Source: an uncultured Monoglobus sp. (GTDB lineage Bacteria > Bacillota > Clostridia > Monoglobales > Monoglobaceae). From it: a DNA stretch of 64,000 nucleotides. The notes beneath the pieces were generated by a model, which did no database searches, was not told the origin of the DNA, and was given only the letters and a program-made list of their open reading frames with translations. A program made the translations under genes and the position numbers. Every line of letters starts with the position of its first letter. Position 1 is the first letter of the stretch. The stretch is from the NCBI GenBank assembly GCA_947624305.1, contig CANQKC010000012.1:1-64000 (forward strand). The letters are read 5' to 3'. This document shows positions 1 to 8,509 of the stretch, piece by piece.

Positions 1-656
1 CCTACCCACATACCGAGTACCTCTTTTAATCCGTCCATACGTATACCTATCGCTATGTATACCGCTTTTTTCACGATTCTGCCTTCGCTTCTTACGTGAA
101 AGTGTATTGCGTCCATAAAGACTACTGCATAGATTTCTTCGAGCGGTCTGGATTGCCATTCCCGCACAACAGGCAGTATTTTATCCGTAATTCGACTTAT
201 GGTGCTGTCGGAACATTCGAGTCCGTATATCTCCATTATATGCGTTTCTATATCCTTAGTCGTCATGCCCTTTGCGTACATAGACAATATTTTCTCTTCA
301 ATGTCTCCTGTAAGTGTAGTCTGATTTTTCTTAACAAGCTGTGGTTCAAACTCTCCGTTGCGGTCTCGGGGAACGGCAATTTCGGTATCACCGAAGCTTG
401 TTTTTAAGGTCTTTTTCGAATGACCGTTCCGGCTGTTGTTCACTTCTTTGCTGCGATAGTCATACTTAGAGTAACCAAGCTGTTCGTCAAGCTCGGCTTC
501 GAGTCCTCCGTCTATCACTGCGCCGATCATCATTTTGTAAACGTCGTGCAGATCCTCGATCCCCTCAGCGCCCATTTCATGCACAAAATTGAGTATTTTT
601 TCTCGTCTTTCCTTCTCCGCCGCTCGCTCAGCAGCGCTCTTTTTGTAACGTGGCAT
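1..656 (-). CDS. IS256 family (mutator-type) transposase, partial (N-terminal part)
   Basis: Manual minus-strand translation from ATG at 656: MPRYKKSAAERAAEKERREKILNFVHEMGAEGIEDLHDVYKMMIGAVIDGGLEAELDEQLGYSKYDYRSKEVNNSRNGHSKKTLKTSFGDTEIAVPRDRNGEFEPQLVKKNQTTLTGDIEEKILSMYAKGMTTKDIETHIMEIYGLECSDSTISRITDKI...VVFMDAIHFHVRSEGRIVKKAVYIAIGI. It is open to the window edge, so it is absent from the ORF track. Confidence 0.93.
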   Translation of the reverse strand, partial: MPRYKKSAAERAAEKERREKILNFVHEMGAEGIEDLHDVYKMMIGAVIDGGLEAELDEQLGYSKYDYRSKEVNNSRNGHSKKTLKTSFGDTEIAVPRDRNGEFEPQLVKKNQTTLTGDIEEKILSMYAKGMTTKDIETHIMEIYGLECSDSTISRITDKILPVVREWQSRPLEEIYAVVFMDAIHFHVRSEGRIVKKAVYIAIGIRMDGLKEVLGMWV

Positions 657-744
657 AATTAAAAACCTCCAATTTGATATTTTTATTATATACCATCTTG
701 GAGGTTTAAACAACTTACTTTACACAAAATCTGGGATTGTCTCC
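1..744 (-). mobile_element. IS256-family insertion sequence, one end (element continues beyond the window start)
   Basis: Contains an IS256-type transposase reading frame. The outer boundary is inferred at ~744, where the minus strand reads GGAGACAATCCCAGATTTTGTGTAAA, which resembles IS256-family terminal repeats. The other end is outside the window, so TIR and TSD are not confirmed. Confidence 0.8.
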
Positions 745-3700
745 GAAAAAAATCAAATAATGTGCTATTCTTTAATAATACATTAGCTATTGTATGTGCT
801 GCTGCACCTCGTACACAGTTAATAGCATCGGTTTCCAAATCCAAAACTGTTTTAGATGTGATAGCATTTGATGCAGCTGCTGTATCAGGTTGCGGATCAA
901 TATGATTCTGAGCAAGATTTTTAAGCGTCTCCAGAGTAACCATACTCCAAGACGCATTTTTCTTTTTGAGAATTATCTCACAAAACTCTAATGCTCTTGA
1001 CGAATTGTTATTGTCGCAGGGATATTTTTTAAATACCTTTTCTATTAAATCTGTATCTATATCATCCAAAGTATTACTATATGATATACCTTTATAAAGA
1101 GCATCTATATACAACTCATCAACGTCAAAATCCAGTTCTAACATAAATTTAATCATTTTGATTGTATTTTTTGAAACGGTTTCATAAAAGACATTAGAAA
1201 AACTTCTAATATTATTTTCTATAATATTAGTGCCGATTTCACGCCATCCTTTGTTATTCTTAAGCTTTGTGCTTTTAAAAATGCTTTTCCAATTATTGAA
1301 TGACAGACATTTATTTGTTATTGAGGTGATTGTGCTGCCAAACTGCGGTGATGGCAAAAAATATATTGTGTTATTGTCTTTAATTTTTCTGTTCAAGACA
1401 CGCTCTAAATCTTTGACTTTATGACTTTTCCTATTTGGGGGTAAAATCGGCAGTAACTCTTTTTGCAAGTCTCCCCAGAATCTCCAGAAAACATGTATGC
1501 CGTTTTCTTTATAATAGTCAATTCTATTTTTATATATACGTAGCATACGTTCAACATTACTGTATATATTTATTTTGTATTCTAATGTATTATAGACACT
1601 GTCTGAGCAATATACTGAATACTTTCCTATGACACGTTTAGCCATTTCTAATCTGTTTTCGTTGCCGCTTGTTCCTTCTAACAAAGTCATATCAAAATCA
1701 TCGTACAAATATGTTATAATGAAATCCGCGTATTTTTCGCTTGCCGGGAAATACATAAAAGCATCTAATATAATTTCGTTATATAATATATTTCCTTGTG
1801 AAAAAAATGGTCTATATGTATTAATAAACTCGTCCGGATTATCTTTAACAAAGTTTTTATTAGCACTTTTAAGCACCTTTATGCAAGCGCGTTCTGGGCT
1901 ATCAGTATGCATATACCTATTTTCCCAATTGCTGTATTTTATATCAGTATTGCTTTTGGGAAGAAGCGGTTTAATAATTTTTATAACGTCGGAATAGTTT
2001 TTTATATTACATTCAACATAAAAATCTGTAGAACTCTTTAGCGGGTTCCAATTTTTTGACGTATATTGTTCATTCTCTACCCACAATGCTAACATACGGA
2101 CTGCTCTAAGCTCGCAAATATTTATCATTTCGCTTAAATCAAAAAAGTAATTAAATAAATTAGGATGCAGTCTATAGAAATTTATTCTCAATTCGAAGAA
2201 TTCATCACTGTCATAACAAATACTTTGATAAAAGCAGCGACTCCAATAGACAGCTTCATTCTCGTCATCGGGATTGGCAAAAATACTATTACTTATCCAA
2301 GTAATATCTTCATTTGTATATTTGCCGGAAATGCTTGCCATCAACTCAATTGCATTAAGCCTTTTTTCTCCATTCATCCACTCGTCAAATATGCTATTTT
2401 CTCTCAATATATGAATATAGTATGGATTTCCCGATACAACATTATCACATATATGGTTTTCCCATTCTTCTTTTGCAATGTATTTTAATATAAAGTCTTT
2501 AACTGAACTGGAATTTTTATCAACCGATTTTAGGAGTTCCAGAAAAATATATTTTATATTGAATCTTATGTTGTCAGCCTCTAATATTTGAATGCCTGCA
2601 TTTACAAAATCACTATAATTATCATCCATCAAGCTCTGCATAAACATCTGTACCTGATAACGCTTGCCCGGCGTTTGACTTTCAATATCACCTATAATAT
2701 TATCAATGCTATCTCCCTTGATGTATTTTAACATCATATTATTGGCCATAAAATGATCTAATATAGATTGATGAGCAAATGACAGTTTGCTACCATTCAA
2801 AATAGTGAAACCGTTAGAGTTCAAAAAATTAATACACTTTGTATCAATATCAATAATCTGGATGGGAACATATGTTCTGTTTTTATCTTGACAATAATTT
2901 ACTATTTTGTTTTTAATCTTGTTTAAAGAACCTGATTCTATGGTTAAATCAGATGCTTTTTCATTTAATTGTTTCCACCATTCATTAATAAGCTCACGCG
3001 TTGTTGTAATGGAATCATATTTTCTATCAAAATCTAACTTTTCGAAAATATAAAGATTGCTTGGTATTGTTATTATTTCACGCAGCTTTTTATTTAAGCA
3101 ATTAAATATATTTTTTCCTATAATACTCTGTATTTTTTCTTCGCTCAAGTTATTGACGCAAATTCTTTTCCAATCTATTTTATGAACATCTTTATCATCT
3201 GTCTTAAATAGACTTGCTATATTTCGGTCGTTTTCGTAATCATAACTACGACAAACCATGACAATAGAAATCTTTTCTTTTCGATCAATATTTAAACATT
3301 TTATTTCGTCAATAATTTGAAAACATACATCCAATGCATTTGTTGAATGAGCTTGGGTCCATCTAAGTGCATCTAATTGGTCTAAAATAAGAACTGCATG
3401 TTGGTTTTTAGAGGTGGAATGCAAGCAACTGGATATGGATGCAGGTAAATTCATCGAATTTGCCCATGATTCAGTAGTAGAAGTAGGTATGCGTTTATCC
3501 AGCTTTATTGCCAGATAAGGTATAGAATTTTCTTCACAGTAATCTATTATATTTTCGGCACAACCACTTTTGCCTATACCCGCTTTGCCGTGAATTATAA
3601 CGGATTTGCCTTCTAATATTGCCCGCCAACATTCAGAAGATTCATCTCGTATAATGAGTCCGTTTTCGAAATAAGAATAGTTTCTTCTAAATTCTTTATT

Positions 3701-4450
3701 TAGTCTGTTTATTGTTGGCATTATTCGTTTATCTTTGTCTAGGTTTCGATACATTATCCCCTTTTGAGTTATGAAATTATTAAGTTCTGATAGACTCAGT
3801 TCGCGTCCTAATATACTGCCGTCTAGTAAATAGTTGATAAATTCAGCGTATATTGTTTCCGGTTCACCCAAAAACAATAATCTTATATTATTTAAAATCA
3901 TATTTTTAAGCTCAGAGTTCGGAGCCTGTCGATAAGATATTCTGGATAAATAATTAATTATTTTAATTAAATCACTATCTTTTGCGTGTGGGTTTAAGCC
4001 AAAATCATTGCAAATATTTTGAAATAGCTTTTTAGTTTTTGAACCGGAAGCATTGATTTGATATTCTAAGAAATCTTTTGGGTTTATACTTGTGTTAGCT
4101 CTATAGATTAAATCTTCTAAAAGCGTAAACGCTAATGGAGACACTAAAGAAACCCTATTATTCTCATGACGTTCAAGCTGCATTTTCCATTTATTTATGA
4201 CCCCTCTTGCTTTTATTGAATTATAATCCCATTTCTCATTACTTGCGTTGCGGGCTTTGCATTGTTGACCTTCGCGTGTGCCATCTTTATTCCCAATCCA
4301 CAAATCAACTCCGCGTTCATCAGCGCCAATAGCTTCTATAGTTACATATTCAATTTTTTCAAATAAAACATCAAGTAAATTCAAAACAGTCCATTTATAT
4401 TCGAAAATATTACCTAATTTATCCGCTCGTCCACCTGTTTCAAATGCCAT
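686..4450 (-). CDS. Large STAND-like NTPase with N-terminal PD-(D/E)xK nuclease-like domain; C-terminus truncated and replaced by IS256 sequence
   Basis: N-terminus has 'ERGVDLWIGNKDGTREGQQCKARN' (D...QxK, Cap4/Mrr-like). Walker A is GKAGIGKS and Walker B is AVLILDQLDALRW, followed by an alpha-helical C-terminal region. The last ~20 residues (RRQSQILCKVSCLNLQDGI) are encoded by the IS end. Confidence 0.7.
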   Translation of the reverse strand: MAFETGGRADKLGNIFEYKWTVLNLLDVLFEKIEYVTIEAIGADERGVDLWIGNKDGTREGQQCKARNASNEKWDYNSIKARGVINKWKMQLERHENNRVSLVSPLAFTLLEDLIYRANTSINPKDFLEYQINASGSKTKKLFQNICNDFGLNPHAKDSDLIKIINYLSRISYRQAPNSELKNMILNNIRLLFLGEPETIYAEFINYLLDGSILGRELSLSELNNFITQKGIMYRNLDKDKRIMPTINRLNKEFRRNYSYFENGLIIRDESSECWRAILEGKSVIIHGKAGIGKSGCAENIIDYCEENSIPYLAIKLDKRIPTSTTESWANSMNLPASISSCLHSTSKNQHAVLILDQLDALRWTQAHSTNALDVCFQIIDEIKCLNIDRKEKISIVMVCRSYDYENDRNIASLFKTDDKDVHKIDWKRICVNNLSEEKIQSIIGKNIFNCLNKKLREIITIPSNLYIFEKLDFDRKYDSITTTRELINEWWKQLNEKASDLTIESGSLNKIKNKIVNYCQDKNRTYVPIQIIDIDTKCINFLNSNGFTILNGSKLSFAHQSILDHFMANNMMLKYIKGDSIDNIIGDIESQTPGKRYQVQMFMQSLMDDNYSDFVNAGIQILEADNIRFNIKYIFLELLKSVDKNSSSVKDFILKYIAKEEWENHICDNVVSGNPYYIHILRENSIFDEWMNGEKRLNAIELMASISGKYTNEDITWISNSIFANPDDENEAVYWSRCFYQSICYDSDEFFELRINFYRLHPNLFNYFFDLSEMINICELRAVRMLALWVENEQYTSKNWNPLKSSTDFYVECNIKNYSDVIKIIKPLLPKSNTDIKYSNWENRYMHTDSPERACIKVLKSANKNFVKDNPDEFINTYRPFFSQGNILYNEIILDAFMYFPASEKYADFIITYLYDDFDMTLLEGTSGNENRLEMAKRVIGKYSVYCSDSVYNTLEYKINIYSNVERMLRIYKNRIDYYKENGIHVFWRFWGDLQKELLPILPPNRKSHKVKDLERVLNRKIKDNNTIYFLPSPQFGSTITSITNKCLSFNNWKSIFKSTKLKNNKGWREIGTNIIENNIRSFSNVFYETVSKNTIKMIKFMLELDFDVDELYIDALYKGISYSNTLDDIDTDLIEKVFKKYPCDNNNSSRALEFCEIILKKKNASWSMVTLETLKNLAQNHIDPQPDTAAASNAITSKTVLDLETDAINCVRGAAAHTIANVLLKNSTLFDFFRRQSQILCKVSCLNLQDGI

Positions 4451-4519
4451 AGTTTATCCTCCTCTGTGTCAGAAATATTACTTAAATAAAATACATTGGA
4501 ATATCCGTTCATCTATGAA

Positions 4520-5497
4520 TTACTTTTTTCTGTATTTTTGGTTTCGGCTGTTTGGCTTATTCGGGGTAGTCATTTCTATCAAACCGGATTCAAGTGCGGG
4601 GCGCAGATAGTTTTTTCTGAATGTGGGGCGGTGGGAGAGGTTAAGGCGTTCCATCAACTGAACCGCGGACAGCTCTTCGCTGCCCAAGCAGTCGAGCAGC
4701 ACTTTAACTTGGTCGCTTACTTGGTCGTTATCTTGGTCGGTTTGGTCAAGCTCCGATAAAGCGTCGCGAATGACTTTCATCATCATTTCGACAAAGTCGG
4801 CGCAATCGGCGCTTTTGTCCGAGGCTGCCAAAGCGTCGTAGTAATCCTTTTGGCGCTCCTTGATAAGCTCCTCGATCGGAAGCCATTCAAATATCTTGTT
4901 CCACCGGCTGAGCAGCAGAGTGTGCCACATTCTGCCCATTCGGCCGTTGCCGTCGGAAAACGGATGTATAAACTCAAATTCATAATGGAATATACAGCTT
5001 TTTATCAGTATGTGTATCTCGGACTCCGCGTACCACCTAAAAAGGTCAGAAACAAGCTGCGGCACAAGGTCTGCCGGAGGCGCGGCGTGAACAAGCTTTT
5101 CGCCGTCAAAAATTCCTACTCCGCCTGTCCTGAAACAGCCGCTTTCGTTTACAAGCCCGTTCATCATTATGCCGTGCGCCTTGAGCAGATCCTCGATTTT
5201 GAAAGGATCAAATTCGCGTATTACTTCATAAGTGTCATAGGCGTTTTGAACCTCGCGGATCTCTCGAGGTTCGCCAAGAACACGCTTGCCATTTATCACG
5301 GCGGTGACCTGATCAAGCGACAGCGTGTTGTGCTCTATAGCCAATGATGAGTGGATCGTTTTTATTCTGTTGTCGCGGCGCAGTCTCGGGCTTATATTAT
5401 TCTTGTGCGTAACGCCAATTTGACCGACCAGCTCACTGATCTCTGCAAGCAGATTTATTATATTTTCATTAATGGTGAACGGAGGTTTGTATTCCAT
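4520..5497 (-). CDS. Fic family protein (putative AMPylase) with C-terminal winged-helix-like region
   Basis: Fic motif HPFSDGNGRMGR; inhibitory-helix-like SSLAIEHNTLS upstream; likely start MEYKPPFTINEN. Confidence 0.92.
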   Translation of the reverse strand: MEYKPPFTINENIINLLAEISELVGQIGVTHKNNISPRLRRDNRIKTIHSSLAIEHNTLSLDQVTAVINGKRVLGEPREIREVQNAYDTYEVIREFDPFKIEDLLKAHGIMMNGLVNESGCFRTGGVGIFDGEKLVHAAPPADLVPQLVSDLFRWYAESEIHILIKSCIFHYEFEFIHPFSDGNGRMGRMWHTLLLSRWNKIFEWLPIEELIKERQKDYYDALAASDKSADCADFVEMMMKVIRDALSELDQTDQDNDQVSDQVKVLLDCLGSEELSAVQLMERLNLSHRPTFRKNYLRPALESGLIEMTTPNKPNSRNQKYRKK

Positions 5498-5718
5498 TTC
5501 TCGCTCCTTAAATATTGATTTGCATGATAATATTATATCATAATCACAAAAATAAATCAATACCCAAGGGAAATAAACGCCGTATAGCTAAATGACACAA
5601 ATTTCTAAAAAATTCAAACAACATAGGGATATAATTCTACCATAACTCCGAATATGTTGCCCGCATATATGATCTCGCCTTTGTGGGTGTTTGGCCCACC
5701 ATTGACACATATAGACGA

Positions 5719-5747
5719 ACTCCGATAATCGTTTTGATTATCGGAGT
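5719..5747. terminator. Perfect 12-bp inverted repeat (hairpin) between hsdS and Fic
   Basis: ACTCCGATAATC-GTTTT-GATTATCGGAGT followed by CCTCTTTT on the + strand. Confidence 0.55.
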
Positions 5748-5832
5748 CCTCTTTTCTTACGTCTTTATATTAGAACCAAAGTCCGGGAAACTCAAGAATC
5801 GTAATATTATTGCTGCTCGACAATATTTCTCG

Positions 5833-7086
5833 TTATAATACCTGTTTCAACAACTCTACCGCGTTCTCTTCCGAGGGGTCATTGGTTCCAAGCTCCCCGC
5901 GAAAAGCACGGGCGAGAATAGATTTTTTCATGTTTTCGATTTGATCTAAAACTGCTTCGGCAGCTTCTTTTGTTTGTTGCTCTTTTTGTATAAAGAGATC
6001 AATTGTTCTTATAATTTCATCCTGCTCATCTAAGGTCGGTAACAAAACACTTTTTTCTTTAATCATAGGAATTGTTAATTGAGGTATGCTTGAGCCGGTT
6101 CCTTCCACAGGAAAGGCATCAAAATAATATTTTAAATAAGGCCCTCTAATACATTGTTCCGGTGCTAAAACTATCAGCCTTACGACAGGATAATAGGGAT
6201 AATCTCGATATATGGAAAATCCAATAGTTCCTCTTCCCGAGACTGTTACTGAGCCTCCATCTTCTTTTGATATACCTGTATATCCAATAATACCATCATC
6301 GCTAACGCCATTAGCCACAACAGGAATTTGATGTTCTTTGTCTTTATTATCAGAAAAGTCTTGTGGTTTATCACCGCCGGCTTTCATATATTTGCAAACA
6401 CATTTTAAAGGTTTTATTTCCCAAGTATCTATTCCGAAGTTAGTTTTTTCTCTCCAATGCGCCGTCAGTTCTCCCATAAATGCCTTATGCAAAATCGCCG
6501 CTTTGCGGGATCCAAAGCCATCAACCACGGCCTGTACCTTTTCTTTCGCCTCGTCTAATTTGGCAAACAGGCTTTCTATACGGTCAACAATACGCTGTTG
6601 CTCCTTTAAGGGTATCAAAGGAACAGGATATTTTTCAAATGCCTGTACAGTAACTTGGGGTTGAGCTGTTCCCGAAATCAACGATGTAATATTAAGTGCA
6701 GAAAATAGATAATATATATATTCCATATGCACATTTTGAATCTTGCTTTTCATAATTAGAGAATTACTTGTAACATATGAATATGGAAGTGAACGGTTCA
6801 TTGTTCCGCTATAAGCACCGCGGCAGCTCATAATTGCCTGCGGTTTTTCAAACATATAAGAGCTGTAAAAACCAATTTGTCCATTTGCGCCAAAAACCGG
6901 ATAACCATCTTCTTTTAATTCTTTAGTAGAAAGGCCCTTGCCATATTCAATGTCGAAAATACAAGGCGAATATACCCAGCACCAATTCTCAGGCACGGAA
7001 TACGGTTGTTCCTCTACCGGAACAAGGGCCTGTTCCAGCCGTTCTTCTATCGTCAGTTCCTTTTCTTTTTTCTTTCCCCGTGCCAT
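5833..7086 (-). CDS. hsdS: Type I restriction-modification specificity subunit
   Basis: Two TRD-like halves separated by coiled-coil conserved regions (IPLKEQQRIVDRIESLFAKLDEAKEKVQ; LPTLDEQDEIIRTIDLFIQKEQQTKEAAE); adjacent to hsdM and hsdR. Confidence 0.92.
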   Translation of the reverse strand: MARGKKKEKELTIEERLEQALVPVEEQPYSVPENWCWVYSPCIFDIEYGKGLSTKELKEDGYPVFGANGQIGFYSSYMFEKPQAIMSCRGAYSGTMNRSLPYSYVTSNSLIMKSKIQNVHMEYIYYLFSALNITSLISGTAQPQVTVQAFEKYPVPLIPLKEQQRIVDRIESLFAKLDEAKEKVQAVVDGFGSRKAAILHKAFMGELTAHWREKTNFGIDTWEIKPLKCVCKYMKAGGDKPQDFSDNKDKEHQIPVVANGVSDDGIIGYTGISKEDGGSVTVSGRGTIGFSIYRDYPYYPVVRLIVLAPEQCIRGPYLKYYFDAFPVEGTGSSIPQLTIPMIKEKSVLLPTLDEQDEIIRTIDLFIQKEQQTKEAAEAVLDQIENMKKSILARAFRGELGTNDPSEENAVELLKQVL

Positions 7087-7087
7087 A

Positions 7088-8509
7088 TCACACCTCTGCG
7101 CTTTCCAGCGACTTCAATTCCTTTACAACGCTCATCAGAAGATCTACCGCTTCTTCCAATTGCGCGATGGCTTCTTCACCGCTTTCAATCGGATCGGGCA
7201 AATCTTCATAATCAACAATGGAATCATCCCGGATCAAACCCAGATCCAAGCTGTTGCCCTTTTCGGCGATCTGCTCTCTGGTAAATACGCTCCACCGCTC
7301 ATCCTGTACGGCATGGCGGTCTTTTGCTTCATAGGCCGCTTCAAACTCCGCGAAATGCTCCTTCTTCAGCGGATTGGTCTTACCAAAGGACGGCATATTT
7401 GTCCGCAAATCATAGAACCATACTTCGCGGGTGTTTTCTTTATCGGTTTTTCCTCTGGTAAAGAACAGCACATTGGTCTTTACCCCCTGTGCATAGAAAA
7501 TTCCGGTAGGCAGACGCAGAACCGTGTGCAAGTTACATTTATCCATCAGGTCAACTCGAATCCGCTCACCCTCACCGTCCGCAAACAGAACGTTATCGGG
7601 AAGCACCACGGCGGCACGGGCTTTTCCGTCCGCTTTCAAGCTGCGGTAAATGTGCTGCAAAAAGTTCAGCTGCTTATTGCTGGTGGTGAATGTAAAATCA
7701 TCACGAGTGGCACGTTCGCCGCCCTTTTTTGTACCATACGGGGGATTTGTCAGAACAACATCATAGCCCTTCATGGATTTCCCCACATTGGACAAGGTAT
7801 CACCCAAAATGATCTCTCCCTCTATATCATGGAGCATGGCGTTCATCAGCGCCAGACGATGGGTGTCATGGACAAGCTCACAGCCTGTAAACGCCTTTTC
7901 ACGTTCAAAGTCTGCCGTATCAGCGTCCAAATCAAAGAAAGAATCCGACCGGTCTGAAACATATTGATGGGCGGCGATCATAAACCCGAATGTTCCGCAG
8001 GCGGGGTCATTGCAGCGTTCACCGACTTGAGGCTTCACCAGTCTCGTCATAACATTGATCAGCACACGGGGCGTAAAATATTGACCTGCGCCGGATTTTT
8101 TCTCATTGGCATTCTTTTCCAATAACCCTTCATACAGGTTTCCAAGACCTTCTTCGCGGGCGGAATACCAATCCAAATTATCAATGTTGGTAATGATCTT
8201 TTCCAGATTTTTAGGCTCATCAATATTGGTAGCGGCCCCTTGATAGATTTCCCGCACTCTGCCTGCGCCGTTTTCGCCTAAATACTTCAATAGTTCATCA
8301 TAAAACTTTTTTAGCTTGATACCGCTTTTGGAAGCCAAAGCGTCCCAGCGGTAGGCTTCGGGGATCTGGCTCTCCGCTCCTGTTTCCTTTGCCATTTTCA
8401 AGAACAGGATATAGGTAAGTTCGGTCACATATTGGTGGTATGTAATGCCGTCATCTCTCAGGACATTACACAGGTTCCAGAGCTTTGATACGATTTCTTG
8501 TGTGGTCAT
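7088..8509 (-). CDS. hsdM: Type I restriction-modification DNA methyltransferase subunit
   Basis: N6-MTase motif NPPYGT; DPACGTFGFMIAAHQYV; overlaps hsdR by 4 bp. Confidence 0.95.
   Translation of the reverse strand: MTTQEIVSKLWNLCNVLRDDGITYHQYVTELTYILFLKMAKETGAESQIPEAYRWDALASKSGIKLKKFYDELLKYLGENGAGRVREIYQGAATNIDEPKNLEKIITNIDNLDWYSAREEGLGNLYEGLLEKNANEKKSGAGQYFTPRVLINVMTRLVKPQVGERCNDPACGTFGFMIAAHQYVSDRSDSFFDLDADTADFEREKAFTGCELVHDTHRLALMNAMLHDIEGEIILGDTLSNVGKSMKGYDVVLTNPPYGTKKGGERATRDDFTFTTSNKQLNFLQHIYRSLKADGKARAAVVLPDNVLFADGEGERIRVDLMDKCNLHTVLRLPTGIFYAQGVKTNVLFFTRGKTDKENTREVWFYDLRTNMPSFGKTNPLKKEHFAEFEAAYEAKDRHAVQDERWSVFTREQIAEKGNSLDLGLIRDDSIVDYEDLPDPIESGEEAIAQLEEAVDLLMSVVKELKSLESAEV

Noticed and set aside
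96-662. Two + strand ORFs (103 and 80 aa)
   Set aside because: Antisense to the IS256 transposase.
6938-7957. 339-aa + strand ORF
   Set aside because: Antisense to hsdM and the start of hsdS; no recognisable domain.
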